From the NCBI RefSeq assembly GCF_001467535.1, contig NZ_LNZC01000002.1, forward strand, positions 315,740 through 379,739: 64,000 bases of DNA. Direction: 5' to 3'. The notes beneath the pieces were generated by a model. It saw only the letters and a program-made list of their open reading frames with translations. It was not told the origin of the DNA and did not search any database. Below are positions 1-9,542 of this stretch, piece by piece. The position numbers and the translations under genes were made by a program. The number at the start of each line of letters is the position of its first letter. The first letter of the stretch is position 1. Source of the stretch: Legionella worsleiensis. GTDB lineage: Bacteria; Pseudomonadota; Gammaproteobacteria; Legionellales; Legionellaceae.

Positions 1-1693
1 TATTGGCTTTTTGTTGTCGAGCCAAAGCGTAAATTTGCGCCTGAAAATCATCTGTTCGTGTCTTGCTATTGATAATGGCAAAACCTGGTCTGAACTTTTG
101 TGGGTCGCCTGTTTGCAAATCAGAGCCCCACTCAATTCCTAAATTATTTACATCATTTTCATCAACTTCAGCAACAAGCGCTTCGATCAACAACTGTGCG
201 GGTTTGATGTCAAGTTGGGAAATTACATTTTTAAGTATACGAATTATTGAGGCAGGTGCGTTGATGATGATGGAGTTGGTATTGGGTTCTCCAATGATTT
301 GCACGGTCGGTTTGGTTGAACCTTCATTTTGAGTGCTTGCAGAAGTCGTATTACTTGTTGCCGAAGAGTTGTTTAGCCCTTGAGGTGCCATATTTTGTAA
401 CGAACTTTGCCCATCAGCTCCACTGAGGCTTGCCAGATTTGACGCAGGATTAGTACTGTCCAGGACAGGGCGAGTAATGGTGCCAATGGTTGTACCTACA
501 TTACCACTAAAATTAGCCTGGGCTATACCTGCGAGAATAGGAACCAGATCTTCCGCTCTCAGATAATTCAGATAAACAACTTGAGTATTTGAATTAATTC
601 CTTCTGAACTTTCTCTGTCCAGTTTTAATATTAACATTTGCAGTCTGATTCTATCGGTTTTATTTCCGCTCACTAAAATTGAGTTGGACCTATCATCTGC
701 TGCAATAGTTATTTGCGCTCTGCTGCCTATACTGGGCTGAGTTTTGACCAAATCTTTTAATGTATTGGCAACGTCCATAGCCAGGGCATGCTTCAAAGGG
801 ACCATGTCAATGCCGTTAGAGGCAGAGGAATCTACTTGTCTTATGATGTCAGTCAAACTTTTTATATTATTGGCTCTGCCTGAAAGAATCAGCATATTCG
901 AAGGAGCATATGCTGAAACGCTGCTCCATTGTGGCATTAAAGGGCGTAATACAGGAACAAGTTGCTCAGAGGGCACATAATGTACGGGAACCACAGAAAC
1001 CATCATATCATCCCCTCTGGGAGGATTTCTCATTTCATGAAGCAAATCAGGCGACTGGGTTTTTGCATCGATGTTGGGGATGATTTTTATAATCTTTCCA
1101 TTGGGAATTGCTGCGTATCCAGAAACTTGCAGTACAGAAAGAAAGACTTGATACAATTCACGGTTTGATAGGGGAGATGATGAAATAATTGAAATTTTTC
1201 CTTGTACTCGGGGATCAATAACAAAATTTTTACCGGTAACCCGCGATACTTCGGAGATGACTGCTCGTATGTCAGCATTTCTTAAATTCCAAAGTTTAGT
1301 AGCTGATGGTAATGAATCGGGTTGTTCAGAATGTTGAGCTGTCTGATTCGCTGCAGATGAAGTAGTTTTATAGGTTGAAGTACTGTTGTGTTGGTTTTCC
1401 GGTTTTTGAGATAAGGTATTTTTTAGTTCCCTGGCGGACTGGTAATCTTCTATGGGTCCTATTTGAACCAAATACAAATGTTTGTCTGCAAGATTTTTAA
1501 TCTCGATTTTTTGCTGCGTTAATTTTGCAAGAGCCTGTACACGTTGCTCCGCATCTTTTTTCAGGTTGAATGCTCCTGCCTGGAGATAAAAAATCGTAGT
1601 GCCATTTTGGGTGACGGTAGATATATTAACGTCATTAGCATGAAGCAACGAAGACCAGATTAAGGCTAGCAGTACAATTACTAAAGATCGCAT
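1..1693 (-). CDS. lspD: Type II secretion outer-membrane secretin LspD (GspD), 5' part
   Basis: Translated from the reverse strand, the first 564 codons of a secretin are present; the gene runs out of the window at base 1. A signal peptide (MRSLVIVLLALIWSSLLHA) is followed by a SPOR-like domain at about residues 33-97 (FYLQAGAF ... LYLVQIGPIEDYQSA), an N0 domain from about residue 132 (NADIRAVISEVSRVTGKNF), and the N1-N3 ring-building repeats. The C-terminal beta-barrel domain lies outside. The protein forms the outer-membrane gate of the type II secretion system; the matching inner parts (lspF-K) sit at 31-35 kb. The SPOR domain between signal peptide and N0 is not part of the classical GspD plan. 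The ATG at 1693 is chosen because it starts the signal peptide; no strong ribosome binding site precedes it. Confidence 0.93.
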   Translation of the reverse strand, partial: MRSLVIVLLALIWSSLLHANDVNISTVTQNGTTIFYLQAGAFNLKKDAEQRVQALAKLTQQKIEIKNLADKHLYLVQIGPIEDYQSARELKNTLSQKPENQHNSTSTYKTTSSAANQTAQHSEQPDSLPSATKLWNLRNADIRAVISEVSRVTGKNFVIDPRVQGKISIISSSPLSNRELYQVFLSVLQVSGYAAIPNGKIIKIIPNIDAKTQSPDLLHEMRNPPRGDDMMVSVVPVHYVPSEQLVPVLRPLMPQWSSVSAYAPSNMLILSGRANNIKSLTDIIRQVDSSASNGIDMVPLKHALAMDVANTLKDLVKTQPSIGSRAQITIAADDRSNSILVSGNKTDRIRLQMLILKLDRESSEGINSNTQVVYLNYLRAEDLVPILAGIAQANFSGNVGTTIGTITRPVLDSTNPASNLASLSGADGQSSLQNMAPQGLNNSSATSNTTSASTQNEGSTKPTVQIIGEPNTNSIIINAPASIIRILKNVISQLDIKPAQLLIEALVAEVDENDVNNLGIEWGSDLQTGDPQKFRPGFAIINSKTRTDDFQAQIYALARQQKAN

Positions 1694-1795
1694 TGAAAAA
1701 CCGTAAAATCATGAATAGTAACATAATAACTAAATTTGATTACTTTCAATAGCTTTTTTGATAACTAACTTAAGGAATTTTAATTTGGGAAGGAT

Positions 1796-1872
1796 TGGTG
1801 GCTATGGGTGGACTCGAACCACCGACCTCAGCATTATGAGTGCCGCGCTCTAACCGGCTGAGCTACATAGCC
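1796..1872 (-). tRNA. tRNA-Met (CAT anticodon), elongator type
   Basis: On the minus strand the 77-base sequence folds as a standard cloverleaf: acceptor stem GGCTATG paired with CATAGCC, D-arm with GTAGCTCAGCCGGTTAGAG, anticodon loop ACTCATAATG, T-arm GGTTCGAGTCC, discriminator A and an encoded CCA end. The sequence closely follows E. coli elongator tRNA-Met (GGCTACGTAGCTCAG start, CTCATAA loop), which separates it from initiator tRNA (no C-A mismatch at the top of the acceptor stem) and makes a tRNA-Ile(CAT) reading less likely. It lies 102 bases upstream of lspD on the same strand. Confidence 0.93.
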
Positions 1873-1884
1873 ACAAGACGCAGG

Positions 1885-1913
1885 ATTTTGTACTTTTCGC
1901 AGAATAATGTCAA
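1885..1913 (-). promoter_or_regulatory. Sigma-70 promoter of tRNA-Met
   Basis: Read on the minus strand there is a perfect -35 box TTGACA (1908-1913), a 17-base spacer and a -10 box CAAAAT (1885-1890), followed by a G/C-containing stretch (CCTGCGTC) before the mature tRNA. A GC-rich discriminator is typical of stringently controlled stable-RNA promoters. An AT-rich tract with long T runs (about 1920-1950 on the plus strand) lies directly upstream and could act as an UP element. No clear terminator separates the tRNA from lspD. Confidence 0.7.
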
Positions 1914-2108
1914 GCCTGTTTGTTGTTTTTTTTATTTTTTTATTTTTTGTTGAGTTAAGCTTGACCAGTAGTCTATCAAACAAGGGTATTTTATCAGCTA
2001 AAAATAACTTACAGGACAATTAGGGCGTATTGAAAATTGCCCTAATTATTGGCTGGATCTGTCCACATTTTATGACAGGGTATAATGACCTTTGTCTGGG
2101 TAGAAAGT

Positions 2109-2141
2109 GCAGGCATCAATGGTTGGTTTGTTGATGCCTGC
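2109..2141 (-). terminator. Hairpin terminator after htrA/degQ
   Basis: Perfect inverted repeat GCAGGCATCAA / TTGATGCCTGC, 11 bp stem and 11-base loop, 21 bases past the htrA stop codon. The T-rich flank is better on the plus side (CTTTTTAAG) than on the minus side (ACTTTCT), so it may work in both directions. A second weaker hairpin (AATTAGGGC / GCCCTAATT, 2018-2026 and 2039-2047) lies further along with no T run. Confidence 0.55.
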
Positions 2142-2161
2142 CTTTTTAAGTACGCAGAGGG

Positions 2162-3550
2162 TTAAATGATTAGCAGGAATAAAGCACCAGGTCCTCGTAA
2201 TACTTGAACCAACAGTTGCTGTTTATTATTCTGAGCAATAGATTGCAGTGTTTTTACGTCTTTAATTTGCGCTTTATTTGCTGAGATAATAATATCTCCA
2301 GGTCTTAAACCTGCACGCCAGCCGGCACTGCTTTCCGATGCGCCTACTACCTGTACTCCAACTACATTACCATGTGGTGGCGATTCTTGTTCAAAATTGC
2401 GAAGAGCCAATCCATAAAGAAATGGATTATTGGATTGCAGTTTTTGTTCATGTTTTTTGATATCAGTCACTTCAGCGTTTAGGGTCAAGGGCTTGTTATC
2501 ACGTACTATTTTGATTTTAGCGGTTGAACCAACCCGTAACAGGCTAATCGTTGTTTTAACCTGGGTTGCTTGTGTGATTTTGGTATCATTGATTTGTACG
2601 ATGATATCACCAGCTTTTAATCCGGCACTTTCAGCAGGGGAGTTTTCATTAACTTGTGAGACTAAAGCACCTTGAAAATCCTCAGGATAACCCATGGATT
2701 GCGCCAACTCAGGTGTTAAGTGCTGAACAAATATTCCCATCAATCCACGGTGGATAGAACCAAACTTAATAATTTGTTGGGTTACATCTTTTACCATATT
2801 GATTGGAATGGCAAATCCTATCCCTACATTTCCGCCATAGGGAGAAATGATTGCTGTGTTAATTCCTATCAACTCACCTCTGGTGTTAACCAGCGCACCA
2901 CCTGAGTTTCCAGGATTAATCGCTGCATCGGTTTGAATAAAGTTTTCTACTCCTTCGATATTTAAATCGCTACGTTTCAGAGCGCTCACAATACCAAAAG
3001 TTGCTGACTGGCTGTTGCCAAAGCTGTTTAAACCAAATGGATTACCTATAGCTACGACAAAATCACCTACCTGAAGCTTATCTGAATCACCAATGACCAG
3101 TGATTTTAAATTCTTGGCATCAATTTTCAGCACAGCCAGATCGGTTTCACTGTCACCGCCAATCAAGCGAGCTTTTAAACGTCGGCCATCTTGCAAGGTT
3201 ACGGTAATTAAGTTGGCATTACGTATTACGTGGTCATTAGTGACAATGATGCCTGATTTGGGGTCGATAATAACGCCAGAACCAATGCTTTCAAATTTAC
3301 GACCTTTATCAGGTACTCGAGAGTGGCGTTTATTTTGTGGTCCTGCGTCATCATCTCCATCAGACGGTGAGGTTGATGCATCGCTGGGTAAATAGCCTTG
3401 AACTGCGACATTAACAATTGCTGGCATGATATTTTTTAATACAGGCGCCAGATTGGGCATAACAGTCTCGTCCGCTTCCACTGCAAGAGAGACTGTTAAT
3501 AGAAGCAAAGTGCTTACTAATAATTTTAAGTGTTTTATCATATTATTCAT
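2162..3550 (-). CDS. htrA: Periplasmic HtrA-family serine protease (DegP/DegQ type)
   Basis: Quality-control protease and chaperone of the periplasm. The 462-residue product has a signal peptide (hydrophobic segment about residues 8-24), a trypsin-like domain with catalytic triad His107 (TNDHVIRN), Asp137 (SETDLAVL) and Ser216 (NPGNSGGAL), and two PDZ domains (about 290-380 and 390-460). The loop after the signal peptide contains a Ser/Asp-rich insert (about residues 55-80). The length suits DegQ or DegP. Its start overlaps the pgeF stop by 8 bases if the first ATG (3550) is used; the ATG at 3541 (MIKHLK) would remove the overlap, has a weak GGG nine bases upstream and leaves the signal peptide intact. 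It is the last gene of the miaB-rluD-pgeF run. Confidence 0.94.
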   Translation of the reverse strand: MNNMIKHLKLLVSTLLLLTVSLAVEADETVMPNLAPVLKNIMPAIVNVAVQGYLPSDASTSPSDGDDDAGPQNKRHSRVPDKGRKFESIGSGVIIDPKSGIIVTNDHVIRNANLITVTLQDGRRLKARLIGGDSETDLAVLKIDAKNLKSLVIGDSDKLQVGDFVVAIGNPFGLNSFGNSQSATFGIVSALKRSDLNIEGVENFIQTDAAINPGNSGGALVNTRGELIGINTAIISPYGGNVGIGFAIPINMVKDVTQQIIKFGSIHRGLMGIFVQHLTPELAQSMGYPEDFQGALVSQVNENSPAESAGLKAGDIIVQINDTKITQATQVKTTISLLRVGSTAKIKIVRDNKPLTLNAEVTDIKKHEQKLQSNNPFLYGLALRNFEQESPPHGNVVGVQVVGASESSAGWRAGLRPGDIIISANKAQIKDVKTLQSIAQNNKQQLLVQVLRGPGALFLLII

Positions 3551-4283
3551 CCCGAGGTTGATCGTTAAACCAGATAAAGGTTCCTATTCTACCCGTTTGT
3601 GATTCTCTGCGGTAGGAATAAAACTCATTTTTTGATTCATAAGTACATAAATTCGATTGAGATACAGCCCTTATTCCATTCATGTTGAGTATTAACTCCG
3701 CAATTTGAGCTAGGTTTGCTAACCATTTACTACCAGAGGGCCTAAATGCTGCATGACTAAATGCATACTTTTCGGTGAAGGATTGATGGACTTCCTCGCC
3801 TACTTCGTAACAATTTTGGCAAATTGCCGGTCCAATCCATGCCAGCACATCGGAGGCCTGAGTATTCATTTTAGCCAAAGTATTTTCGAGAATGCCATGG
3901 AACAAGCCTTTCCAGCCGGCATGAATGGCTGCAATCTCGTCACCGTGAATGGAGCACAACGTAATGGGAAGGCAGTCTGCAGTGAGAATGACCAAGGGGT
4001 GTAATGGTGAACGGGTAATCGCCGCATCCGCATTTCGATTAGAGTCCTGCTCTGGAATGATGCATATGGTACTGTGAGTCTGCTCTAACCATACCGGTTC
4101 GCCGGGTAAGTTTAACAATTCATTAATTTGCTGGCGATTTTTCAGAACATGTTCGACCTTATCGCCTACATGCAAACCAAGATTGTTTTCATGATAGGGC
4201 GGTAAACTAAATCCTGACATACGAGTAGTACTTAATGCAGAAATATTTGCAGGGGCAGACCAATTAGCTAATCTAGTATTCAT
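3543..4283 (-). CDS. pgeF: YfiH/PgeF family (multicopper polyphenol oxidase domain) protein
   Basis: 246 residues from ATG 4283. Family hallmarks are present: GLHVGD near the N-terminus, WLEQTHS, TADCLPI (metal-binding Cys), and IHAGWKGL. Members were first annotated as laccases; the E. coli protein acts in peptidoglycan quality control by removing wrongly incorporated amino acids from muropeptide precursors, and related proteins hydrolyse purine nucleosides. The gene follows rluD with an 11-base overlap, the same order as rluD-yfiH in E. coli, so the two are probably translated together. A start further upstream (4304) is possible but would deepen the overlap with rluD and adds no conserved residues. 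Confidence 0.9.
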   Translation of the reverse strand: MNTRLANWSAPANISALSTTRMSGFSLPPYHENNLGLHVGDKVEHVLKNRQQINELLNLPGEPVWLEQTHSTICIIPEQDSNRNADAAITRSPLHPLVILTADCLPITLCSIHGDEIAAIHAGWKGLFHGILENTLAKMNTQASDVLAWIGPAICQNCYEVGEEVHQSFTEKYAFSHAAFRPSGSKWLANLAQIAELILNMNGIRAVSQSNLCTYESKNEFYSYRRESQTGRIGTFIWFNDQPRDE

Positions 4284-5238
4284 AATGCTCGTCCAGAGTA
4301 TCAAGCAACAATTTTAAATCATCAGGTAAGGGCGCTTTAAATGTCAACTCTTTTTCTGTTTTAGGATGAATAAAGGTAAGTGTGCGTGCATGCAGAGCTT
4401 GTCTTTTAAACTGTTGCAACTGAGTTCGGAACTGCTCACTGGCATTGTTTGGAAAGCGAATTCTTCCACCGTAGAGTTGATCGCCAACAACTGGGTGGTT
4501 AATGTAAGCCATATGAACTCTTATCTGATGCGTTCTTCCTGTCATCAGACTGACATCAAGGAGGGTAAAGTCATCATAGTGCTTTTTAACTGTATAATGC
4601 GTGATTGCCTGCCTGCCTTGTCCGGTGACTGCCATCTTTAGCCTGTTTCTGGGATGTCTGCCAAAACCGGTATCAAGAATACCCCCAGACAAGACATGCC
4701 CCAGCACCAGAGTAATGTAATGGCGTTTAATCTCTCTTGCTTGCATTTGTCTGATTAAGGACGTGTGAGCTGTTAATGATTTCGCAACGATTAATAATCC
4801 TGTGGTGTCTTTATCCAGCCGATGAATAATTCCTGCGCGGGGTAAATGATGCAAGTCTGGAGCATGGTGTAGTAAGGCATTAACCAAAGTGTGTTCTTTG
4901 TTTCCAGCACCGGGGTGTACTACTATACCTGCTGGTTTATTCAAAACAAGAACCTCTTCGTCCTCAAAAATAACATCAAGGGGAATGTCTTCCGGTTCAC
5001 ACTGAGTAAAATCAGGATCTACAGTATTCAAATCCACCTGAAGATCAATCAAATCGCCATCAAGAACTTTATCTTTTGGTTTGCACGATTGGTTATTGAG
5101 GGTTACTGATCCCGTTTTTATCCAGTTGCTGATTTGCGAACGGGAATATTCTGGCAGCAGTTGAGCGAGTACACTGTCTATACGCTGACTGTGATACTCG
5201 CGAGAAATTGTAATGCGTTTTTGGATGTGTTCTATCAT
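4273..5238 (-). CDS. rluD: 23S rRNA pseudouridine synthase D
   Basis: 321 residues. An N-terminal S4 RNA-binding domain (about residues 15-75, QRIDSVLAQLLPEYSRSQIS) is followed by the RluA-type catalytic domain with the motif HRLDKDTTGLL containing the catalytic Asp142, and GRTHQIRVH near the C-terminus. RluD makes pseudouridines in helix 69 of 23S rRNA, needed for normal 50S assembly and termination. The start codon overlaps the miaB stop (TGATG), and the stop overlaps pgeF, so miaB-rluD-pgeF-htrA look like one transcription unit. RluC and RluA paralogues are the alternatives; the pgeF neighbour favours RluD. Confidence 0.93.
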   Translation of the reverse strand: MIEHIQKRITISREYHSQRIDSVLAQLLPEYSRSQISNWIKTGSVTLNNQSCKPKDKVLDGDLIDLQVDLNTVDPDFTQCEPEDIPLDVIFEDEEVLVLNKPAGIVVHPGAGNKEHTLVNALLHHAPDLHHLPRAGIIHRLDKDTTGLLIVAKSLTAHTSLIRQMQAREIKRHYITLVLGHVLSGGILDTGFGRHPRNRLKMAVTGQGRQAITHYTVKKHYDDFTLLDVSLMTGRTHQIRVHMAYINHPVVGDQLYGGRIRFPNNASEQFRTQLQQFKRQALHARTLTFIHPKTEKELTFKAPLPDDLKLLLDTLDEHYEY

Positions 5239-6587
5239 CAGACGGGTTGCTTCTCAACTTCAGTCAAGCGGCCTCGGAGGGAGTTGGGCAGGGCATCAGT
5301 GATCTGCAGTGTAACAAATTGACCGATAAGGTGTTCAGAGCCTTCGAAATTAACTACTCGATTACATTCTGTCCGTCCAGCTAACTGGTTGCTGTCTTTT
5401 TTAGAAAAACCCGTGACCAAAATTCTTTGAGAGGTACCTATCATAGACTGACTGTATCGAGATGCATTTAACAACAGTCTGTTTTGCAGTACTTGCAAGC
5501 GTTGCTTTTTAACGTCGAGAGGGGTGTCGTCAGGAAGATTCGCTGCGGGCGTTCCTGGTCTGGCACTGTAGATAAAACTGAACGATGTATCAAATCCAAT
5601 ATCATGGACCAAGTCCATGGTATCCTGAAAATCTTTATCTGTTTCGCCAGGGAACCCTACGATAATATCTGTTGATAATCGAATATCGGGGCGTACTTTA
5701 CGTAATTTTCGGATTTTCGATTTAAATTCGAGAGCGGTGTATCCTCTTTTCATTAAACCTAAAATTCTGTCGGAGCCACTTTGCACGGGGAGGTGTAAAT
5801 GGTTTGCCAATTCGGGCACTTCGGCATAAGCGTTAATCAGATTATCTGAGAATGCCAAGGGGTGCGACGTTGTAAACCGTATACGACCAATTCCGTCAAT
5901 TGCGGCAATATAATGAATTAATAATGCCAAATCGGCCGTTTCGCCTTGTTCCATTTTGCCACGATAATCGTTTACATTTTGCCCTAATAAGTTGATTTCT
6001 CTTACGCCTTGAGCTGCAAGTTGGTAACATTCGGCAAGCACATCGTCAAAGGGTCTACTGATTTCTTCACCACGAGTGTAAGGAACCACACAAAAGCTGC
6101 AGTATTTGCTGCAACCTTCCATTATCGATACAAAAGCCGTGGGGCCTTCTGCACGAGGAGCGGGAAGATGATCGAATTTTTCGATTTCAGGGAAGCTGAT
6201 ATCGACGACGGATTTGTTTTTTTCCAGGCGCTCATTAAGTAAAGCAGGAAGCCTATGTAAGGTTTGTGGGCCGAAAACGATATCCACAAAAGGAGCTCTT
6301 TTGATAATATCTGCTCCCTCCTGGCTGGCCACGCATCCTCCTACACCAATAACCACGTGCGGATTTTTAGCCTTGTATTCTCGCCATTGACCTAATTGAG
6401 AGAATACTTTTTCCTGAGCTTTTTCTCGAATTGAACACGTATTCAATAAAATCACATCCGCATCGTCAACCTTATCGGTTTTAACCATACCATGGGACTC
6501 AGATAAAACTTCTGCCATTTTTGAAGAATCATATTCATTCATTTGGCAACCATTGGTTTTTATATATAATTTTTTAGCCATATTCAT
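5238..6587 (-). CDS. miaB: tRNA-2-methylthio-N6-isopentenyladenosine synthase MiaB
   Basis: Radical SAM methylthiotransferase that adds the 2-methylthio group to i6A37 of tRNAs. Features: an N-terminal UPF0004 domain with the auxiliary-cluster cysteines ([24 protein letters not shown]), the radical SAM CxxxCxxC motif (CSKYCSFC), the SAM-binding core and a C-terminal TRAM domain. The start is set at ATG 6587 ([14 protein letters not shown]) or 6581 because the family begins with this lysine-rich strand; the open frame continues 44 codons upstream but that stretch lacks homology and overlaps the preceding transporter gene. From 6587 the protein has 449 residues, normal for MiaB. Confidence 0.95.
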   Translation of the reverse strand: MNMAKKLYIKTNGCQMNEYDSSKMAEVLSESHGMVKTDKVDDADVILLNTCSIREKAQEKVFSQLGQWREYKAKNPHVVIGVGGCVASQEGADIIKRAPFVDIVFGPQTLHRLPALLNERLEKNKSVVDISFPEIEKFDHLPAPRAEGPTAFVSIMEGCSKYCSFCVVPYTRGEEISRPFDDVLAECYQLAAQGVREINLLGQNVNDYRGKMEQGETADLALLIHYIAAIDGIGRIRFTTSHPLAFSDNLINAYAEVPELANHLHLPVQSGSDRILGLMKRGYTALEFKSKIRKLRKVRPDIRLSTDIIVGFPGETDKDFQDTMDLVHDIGFDTSFSFIYSARPGTPAANLPDDTPLDVKKQRLQVLQNRLLLNASRYSQSMIGTSQRILVTGFSKKDSNQLAGRTECNRVVNFEGSEHLIGQFVTLQITDALPNSLRGRLTEVEKQPV

Positions 6588-6615
6588 TCTACTTTTAAAA
6601 CGCCGTATTATTTCA

Positions 6616-7917
6616 TTAATGGATGCTTTGGCAATAGGTTTCTTTAATTTTGGGCAAAATAAGTAACGCAATGAGCATGCCCAAAGGCAGAATCGCCAAT
6701 GCCGTGTGGTACGCCTCAACAGGATAAAGTCTGATAGTACCGCTCATTTCTCCTTGCCACATTTGATCAAGAATGTAGCCTATAAGTGGTTGGGCGAGGG
6801 CAATTCCTATCATATTCATCATGTTCATGAAACTTAAGCCAGTTGCCACGTATTTTTTATTACACAGTTCTTTTGCGACAGAAAATGCTGGCAGAAAGCC
6901 TGCGGAAAAAAGCCCAAAAGAAAGGAGTAAGAATTGCATGACAAAAGCAGAACCCACAGGAGCAAAAATAAAGAGGCTAGAGCAAATTAACGCTCCGATA
7001 CAACCTATGTACATAGGTGGTTTTCGTAGACCTATGCGATTGGAGAATATACCCCATAAAGGACTGGCTATTGCCCAGCCAATAAATACAAGTGAAATGT
7101 AGTTGGCAGCAGTTGACTTGGCAATGAGCATTTTATTCATCAGAAAAGGAACGCCCCAAAGTCCACAAAATACTGGCGTTGCCATATACATCAGTCCACC
7201 ATATGTGGCGACGAGCCAGAGCTGTTTGTTTTTTATCAAGGTCATTAGACTGGGTAATAAGCGTTCTTCTTCTGTTTCGGCATGAGTATGCACCGGGGAG
7301 TGATAGTTTTTTGGGGTGTCTCTGGCAACCATTACAATTAAAACCGCTAAAAACAGGCCAATGATCCCCATGATTATCATACTGTGCCGCCAGCCAAACG
7401 CATCAATCAGCAGAGCCAATGGCGTTTCTCCGCCTATAGCACCTAACATTCCTATTGTAACCATTAGTCCAGTTAGTAAGGCAAATTTTTGCGCAGGAAA
7501 CCAGTTTGCGGCAAGCTTCATTGTTCCAACTGCGGCAAATGAAGAACCAAAACCAATCATCAGGCGTGCAATACAGGCCATTAGGAAATTATCGGTCATG
7601 CCAAATGCAATAGTACTTACTGCACAGACCAAAGTCGCAAGTGTCAAAAGGCGATGTGGACCAAAATAATCCATTAACACACCACCAGGTAATTGCATGG
7701 CTGCATAGGAATAGAAATAAATTCCTGATAGAACGCCAAGCGTTTGGCTGGTAACGGAAAAGTCCCGCATCAACTCGTTACTCATGACACTTGGAGATAC
7801 CTGCAAAAGGCATTCGTAGAAATAAAACATACATCCCAAGCCCCATACCAACCAGGACATCAAGGATTGTAGGGTGTTGTTGTGCATTAACTCTGGCTGT
7901 GTATTTTGTTGAGTCAT
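6616..7917 (-). CDS. Major facilitator superfamily transporter, substrate unknown
   Basis: 433 residues from ATG 7917, with about 12 hydrophobic segments. The loop 2-3 signature ([14 protein letters not shown]) and repeated helix-pair layout mark an MFS permease. The N-terminus [10 protein letters not shown] is cytoplasmic and polar; codons upstream of 7917 remain open but look non-coding. Nothing seen fixes the substrate. Legionella carries many MFS permeases, including the Pht family for amino acids and nucleosides, and a member of a related group is possible. It is transcribed in the same direction as miaB with a 28-base gap, so it may lead that operon. Confidence 0.85.
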   Translation of the reverse strand: MTQQNTQPELMHNNTLQSLMSWLVWGLGCMFYFYECLLQVSPSVMSNELMRDFSVTSQTLGVLSGIYFYSYAAMQLPGGVLMDYFGPHRLLTLATLVCAVSTIAFGMTDNFLMACIARLMIGFGSSFAAVGTMKLAANWFPAQKFALLTGLMVTIGMLGAIGGETPLALLIDAFGWRHSMIIMGIIGLFLAVLIVMVARDTPKNYHSPVHTHAETEEERLLPSLMTLIKNKQLWLVATYGGLMYMATPVFCGLWGVPFLMNKMLIAKSTAANYISLVFIGWAIASPLWGIFSNRIGLRKPPMYIGCIGALICSSLFIFAPVGSAFVMQFLLLSFGLFSAGFLPAFSVAKELCNKKYVATGLSFMNMMNMIGIALAQPLIGYILDQMWQGEMSGTIRLYPVEAYHTALAILPLGMLIALLILPKIKETYCQSIH

Positions 7918-8144
7918 TCTTTTCTTATTCTCCAGATTTGCCAAGGTAGTTTGATTTTGCGAACATAACAGACCAAAACAATCGATGAACAACGCAGGTA
8001 CACAATTTCATGTAGCTCCCTTGAGAGTGCGGTTTTTTTAATCACAAAGTCAACTTTATAAGTTAACATACATGGCGAGAAATATCATCAATTAAAATGA
8101 TATCAAAATGTTTTTTATTTGTCTATTTGGAATTTTTTGTGTGC

Positions 8145-8879
8145 TTATTGTTCATTGGGGTCATCAGGAGCATCGAGAACAACCCGAGTTCCTCGCATTC
8201 CGCCTCCCGGTAAATCAATAAATTCCTCATTAAGCCAGCGAGCATCTTCAATGAACATTCGAACACAACCGTGACTTGCTCTGTATCCTGGAACTTCATA
8301 ACTGCCGTGCAGAGCATATCCCCTAAAAAAGTGCATGCAATAGGGCATTAGAGCACCGCCGCTTTCTCCATTAGCTCGCCGGGGAAAAACTGTCGAGACG
8401 CACTCAATATCCTGTTTTCTTATAATACGAAATGATCCTGTTGGGGTACTGCATCCTCCCGCAACATTACATTTTCCGACGCCTGAAGAAACCGGCCCCC
8501 ACCAAAGAAGCTCTCCATCTTCATCATAAGCGCCCCAAGCCATTTTTTTTTGGCTGACATAAATCGTTTTTTCACCATCTGATTCTATGTATCGAGGGAA
8601 GGGAGAGACGTCGTATATGGTCAGCCGCTCTATATTTTTGGGAATGGCTATAATCATTCCAGCTTTTAAACTGATGTTCATTCTGTTGATTCGCCTTACT
8701 ATATCTCGCTCTTCAACATTAGGAAATAATGTTTCCCAACTCTCTCCATTTTTAACCTTCATGCAAAAATAGTCAGGCGCATTGCACAATGTTTCCCCGT
8801 AGCGCACAAAGGCAAAGCTGTTTTGCACTGTGAACAAGAACCCTAATAACGCAGTTATGTATAACATAATCTTGCTCAT
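8145..8879 (-). CDS. Periplasmic L,D-transpeptidase (YkuD) with LysM-like domain, EnhA-like
   Basis: 244 residues from ATG 8879. A signal peptide (residues 1-23, ending near SFAF) is followed by a LysM-like region (about 41-85: VKNGESWETLFPN ... AGMIIAIP) and a YkuD catalytic domain (about 105-235) with His191 (ALHGSYEVPG) and the nucleophile Cys205 in SHGCVRMF. The enzyme should form 3-3 peptidoglycan crosslinks or anchor proteins to the wall. Legionella EnhA ('enhanced entry') proteins have this architecture, so it may be annotated as an EnhA homologue. Upstream codons to 8921 are open but precede the signal peptide. It is a single gene with no close operon partner. Confidence 0.88.
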   Translation of the reverse strand: MSKIMLYITALLGFLFTVQNSFAFVRYGETLCNAPDYFCMKVKNGESWETLFPNVEERDIVRRINRMNISLKAGMIIAIPKNIERLTIYDVSPFPRYIESDGEKTIYVSQKKMAWGAYDEDGELLWWGPVSSGVGKCNVAGGCSTPTGSFRIIRKQDIECVSTVFPRRANGESGGALMPYCMHFFRGYALHGSYEVPGYRASHGCVRMFIEDARWLNEEFIDLPGGGMRGTRVVLDAPDDPNEQ

Positions 8880-9133
8880 AATGTTCTCTATTTTTATTCT
8901 TTGTATGTCATGTAACGGCAATAAGCGTATTTACTTAACACTATTTAGAGGTATATTTGCTGAATTTAAATACACTTTTTTGGGGAACTGCTCATGAAGC
9001 AGCACGATTTTGGATAACGAAGATTGGTAGAGCTAAAAGGTATATAAAAAACTGAGCCACAGTGTGCTTATCAGTGAGGGCGATATTTATCATATGCACT
9101 TTACTAGGCTCTGTTGCAAGATTACCGCAGTGT

Positions 9134-9532
9134 TCAGGAGTCTTTGGCTGCGTTTATTGATTGCCAGGCTTGATGAATTTCAGCAAGCAACATATTCGAG
9201 TGAGCTAATAAGTCCTCATCGTTATTCAAATTGGCTTTTAAAAGTATGTTTTGAATGTAATCGTATATTTTCAGTAAATTCTCGGCAATTTCACCGCCTT
9301 GATCTTTGTTAAGACTGGTTTTTAATCCTTCTACTATACTAATCGCCTTGCCTATGTGCTCTCCTTTATCCTTAATCTGGTTTCTTTGAATATTTCCCTG
9401 AGCTGTCGCAATGTGTGATCGGGCTCCTTGCAGCAATAAATCAATAAGCTCATGAGGTGATGCTGTATCAACACGAGTTTGTAACTCTATTGATTTGTAT
9501 TGATTTGAAATGTGCATGTATGGATTTTTCAT
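9134..9532 (-). CDS. fliS: Flagellin chaperone FliS
   Basis: 132 residues. FliS binds the C-terminal region of unexported flagellin and delivers it to the flagellar export gate. The sequence starts with the usual NQYKSIELQTRVDTASPHELIDLLLQGA, and the helix-rich body is of family length. It lies 10 bases downstream of fliD on the same strand, so flaG-fliD-fliS form an operon. A hypothetical extra role cannot be judged here. Confidence 0.95.
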   Translation of the reverse strand: MKNPYMHISNQYKSIELQTRVDTASPHELIDLLLQGARSHIATAQGNIQRNQIKDKGEHIGKAISIVEGLKTSLNKDQGGEIAENLLKIYDYIQNILLKANLNNDEDLLAHSNMLLAEIHQAWQSINAAKDS

Positions 9533-9542
9533 GGGTTCAATC

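Noticed and set aside
2018-2047. Hairpin AATTAGGGC/GCCCTAATT as a terminator
   Set aside because: No T run on either strand and no gene end close to it.
1796-2161. Genomic island integrated at tRNA-Met
   Set aside because: No integrase, direct repeat of the tRNA 3' end or foreign genes are present between the tRNA and htrA in this window.
6588-6719. Longer miaB start
   Set aside because: It would overlap the transporter gene and lacks family similarity.
9107-9119. GGCTCTGTTGCAA, similar to IS6-family ends
   Set aside because: Only one short match, no partner repeat and no transposase nearby; likely chance.
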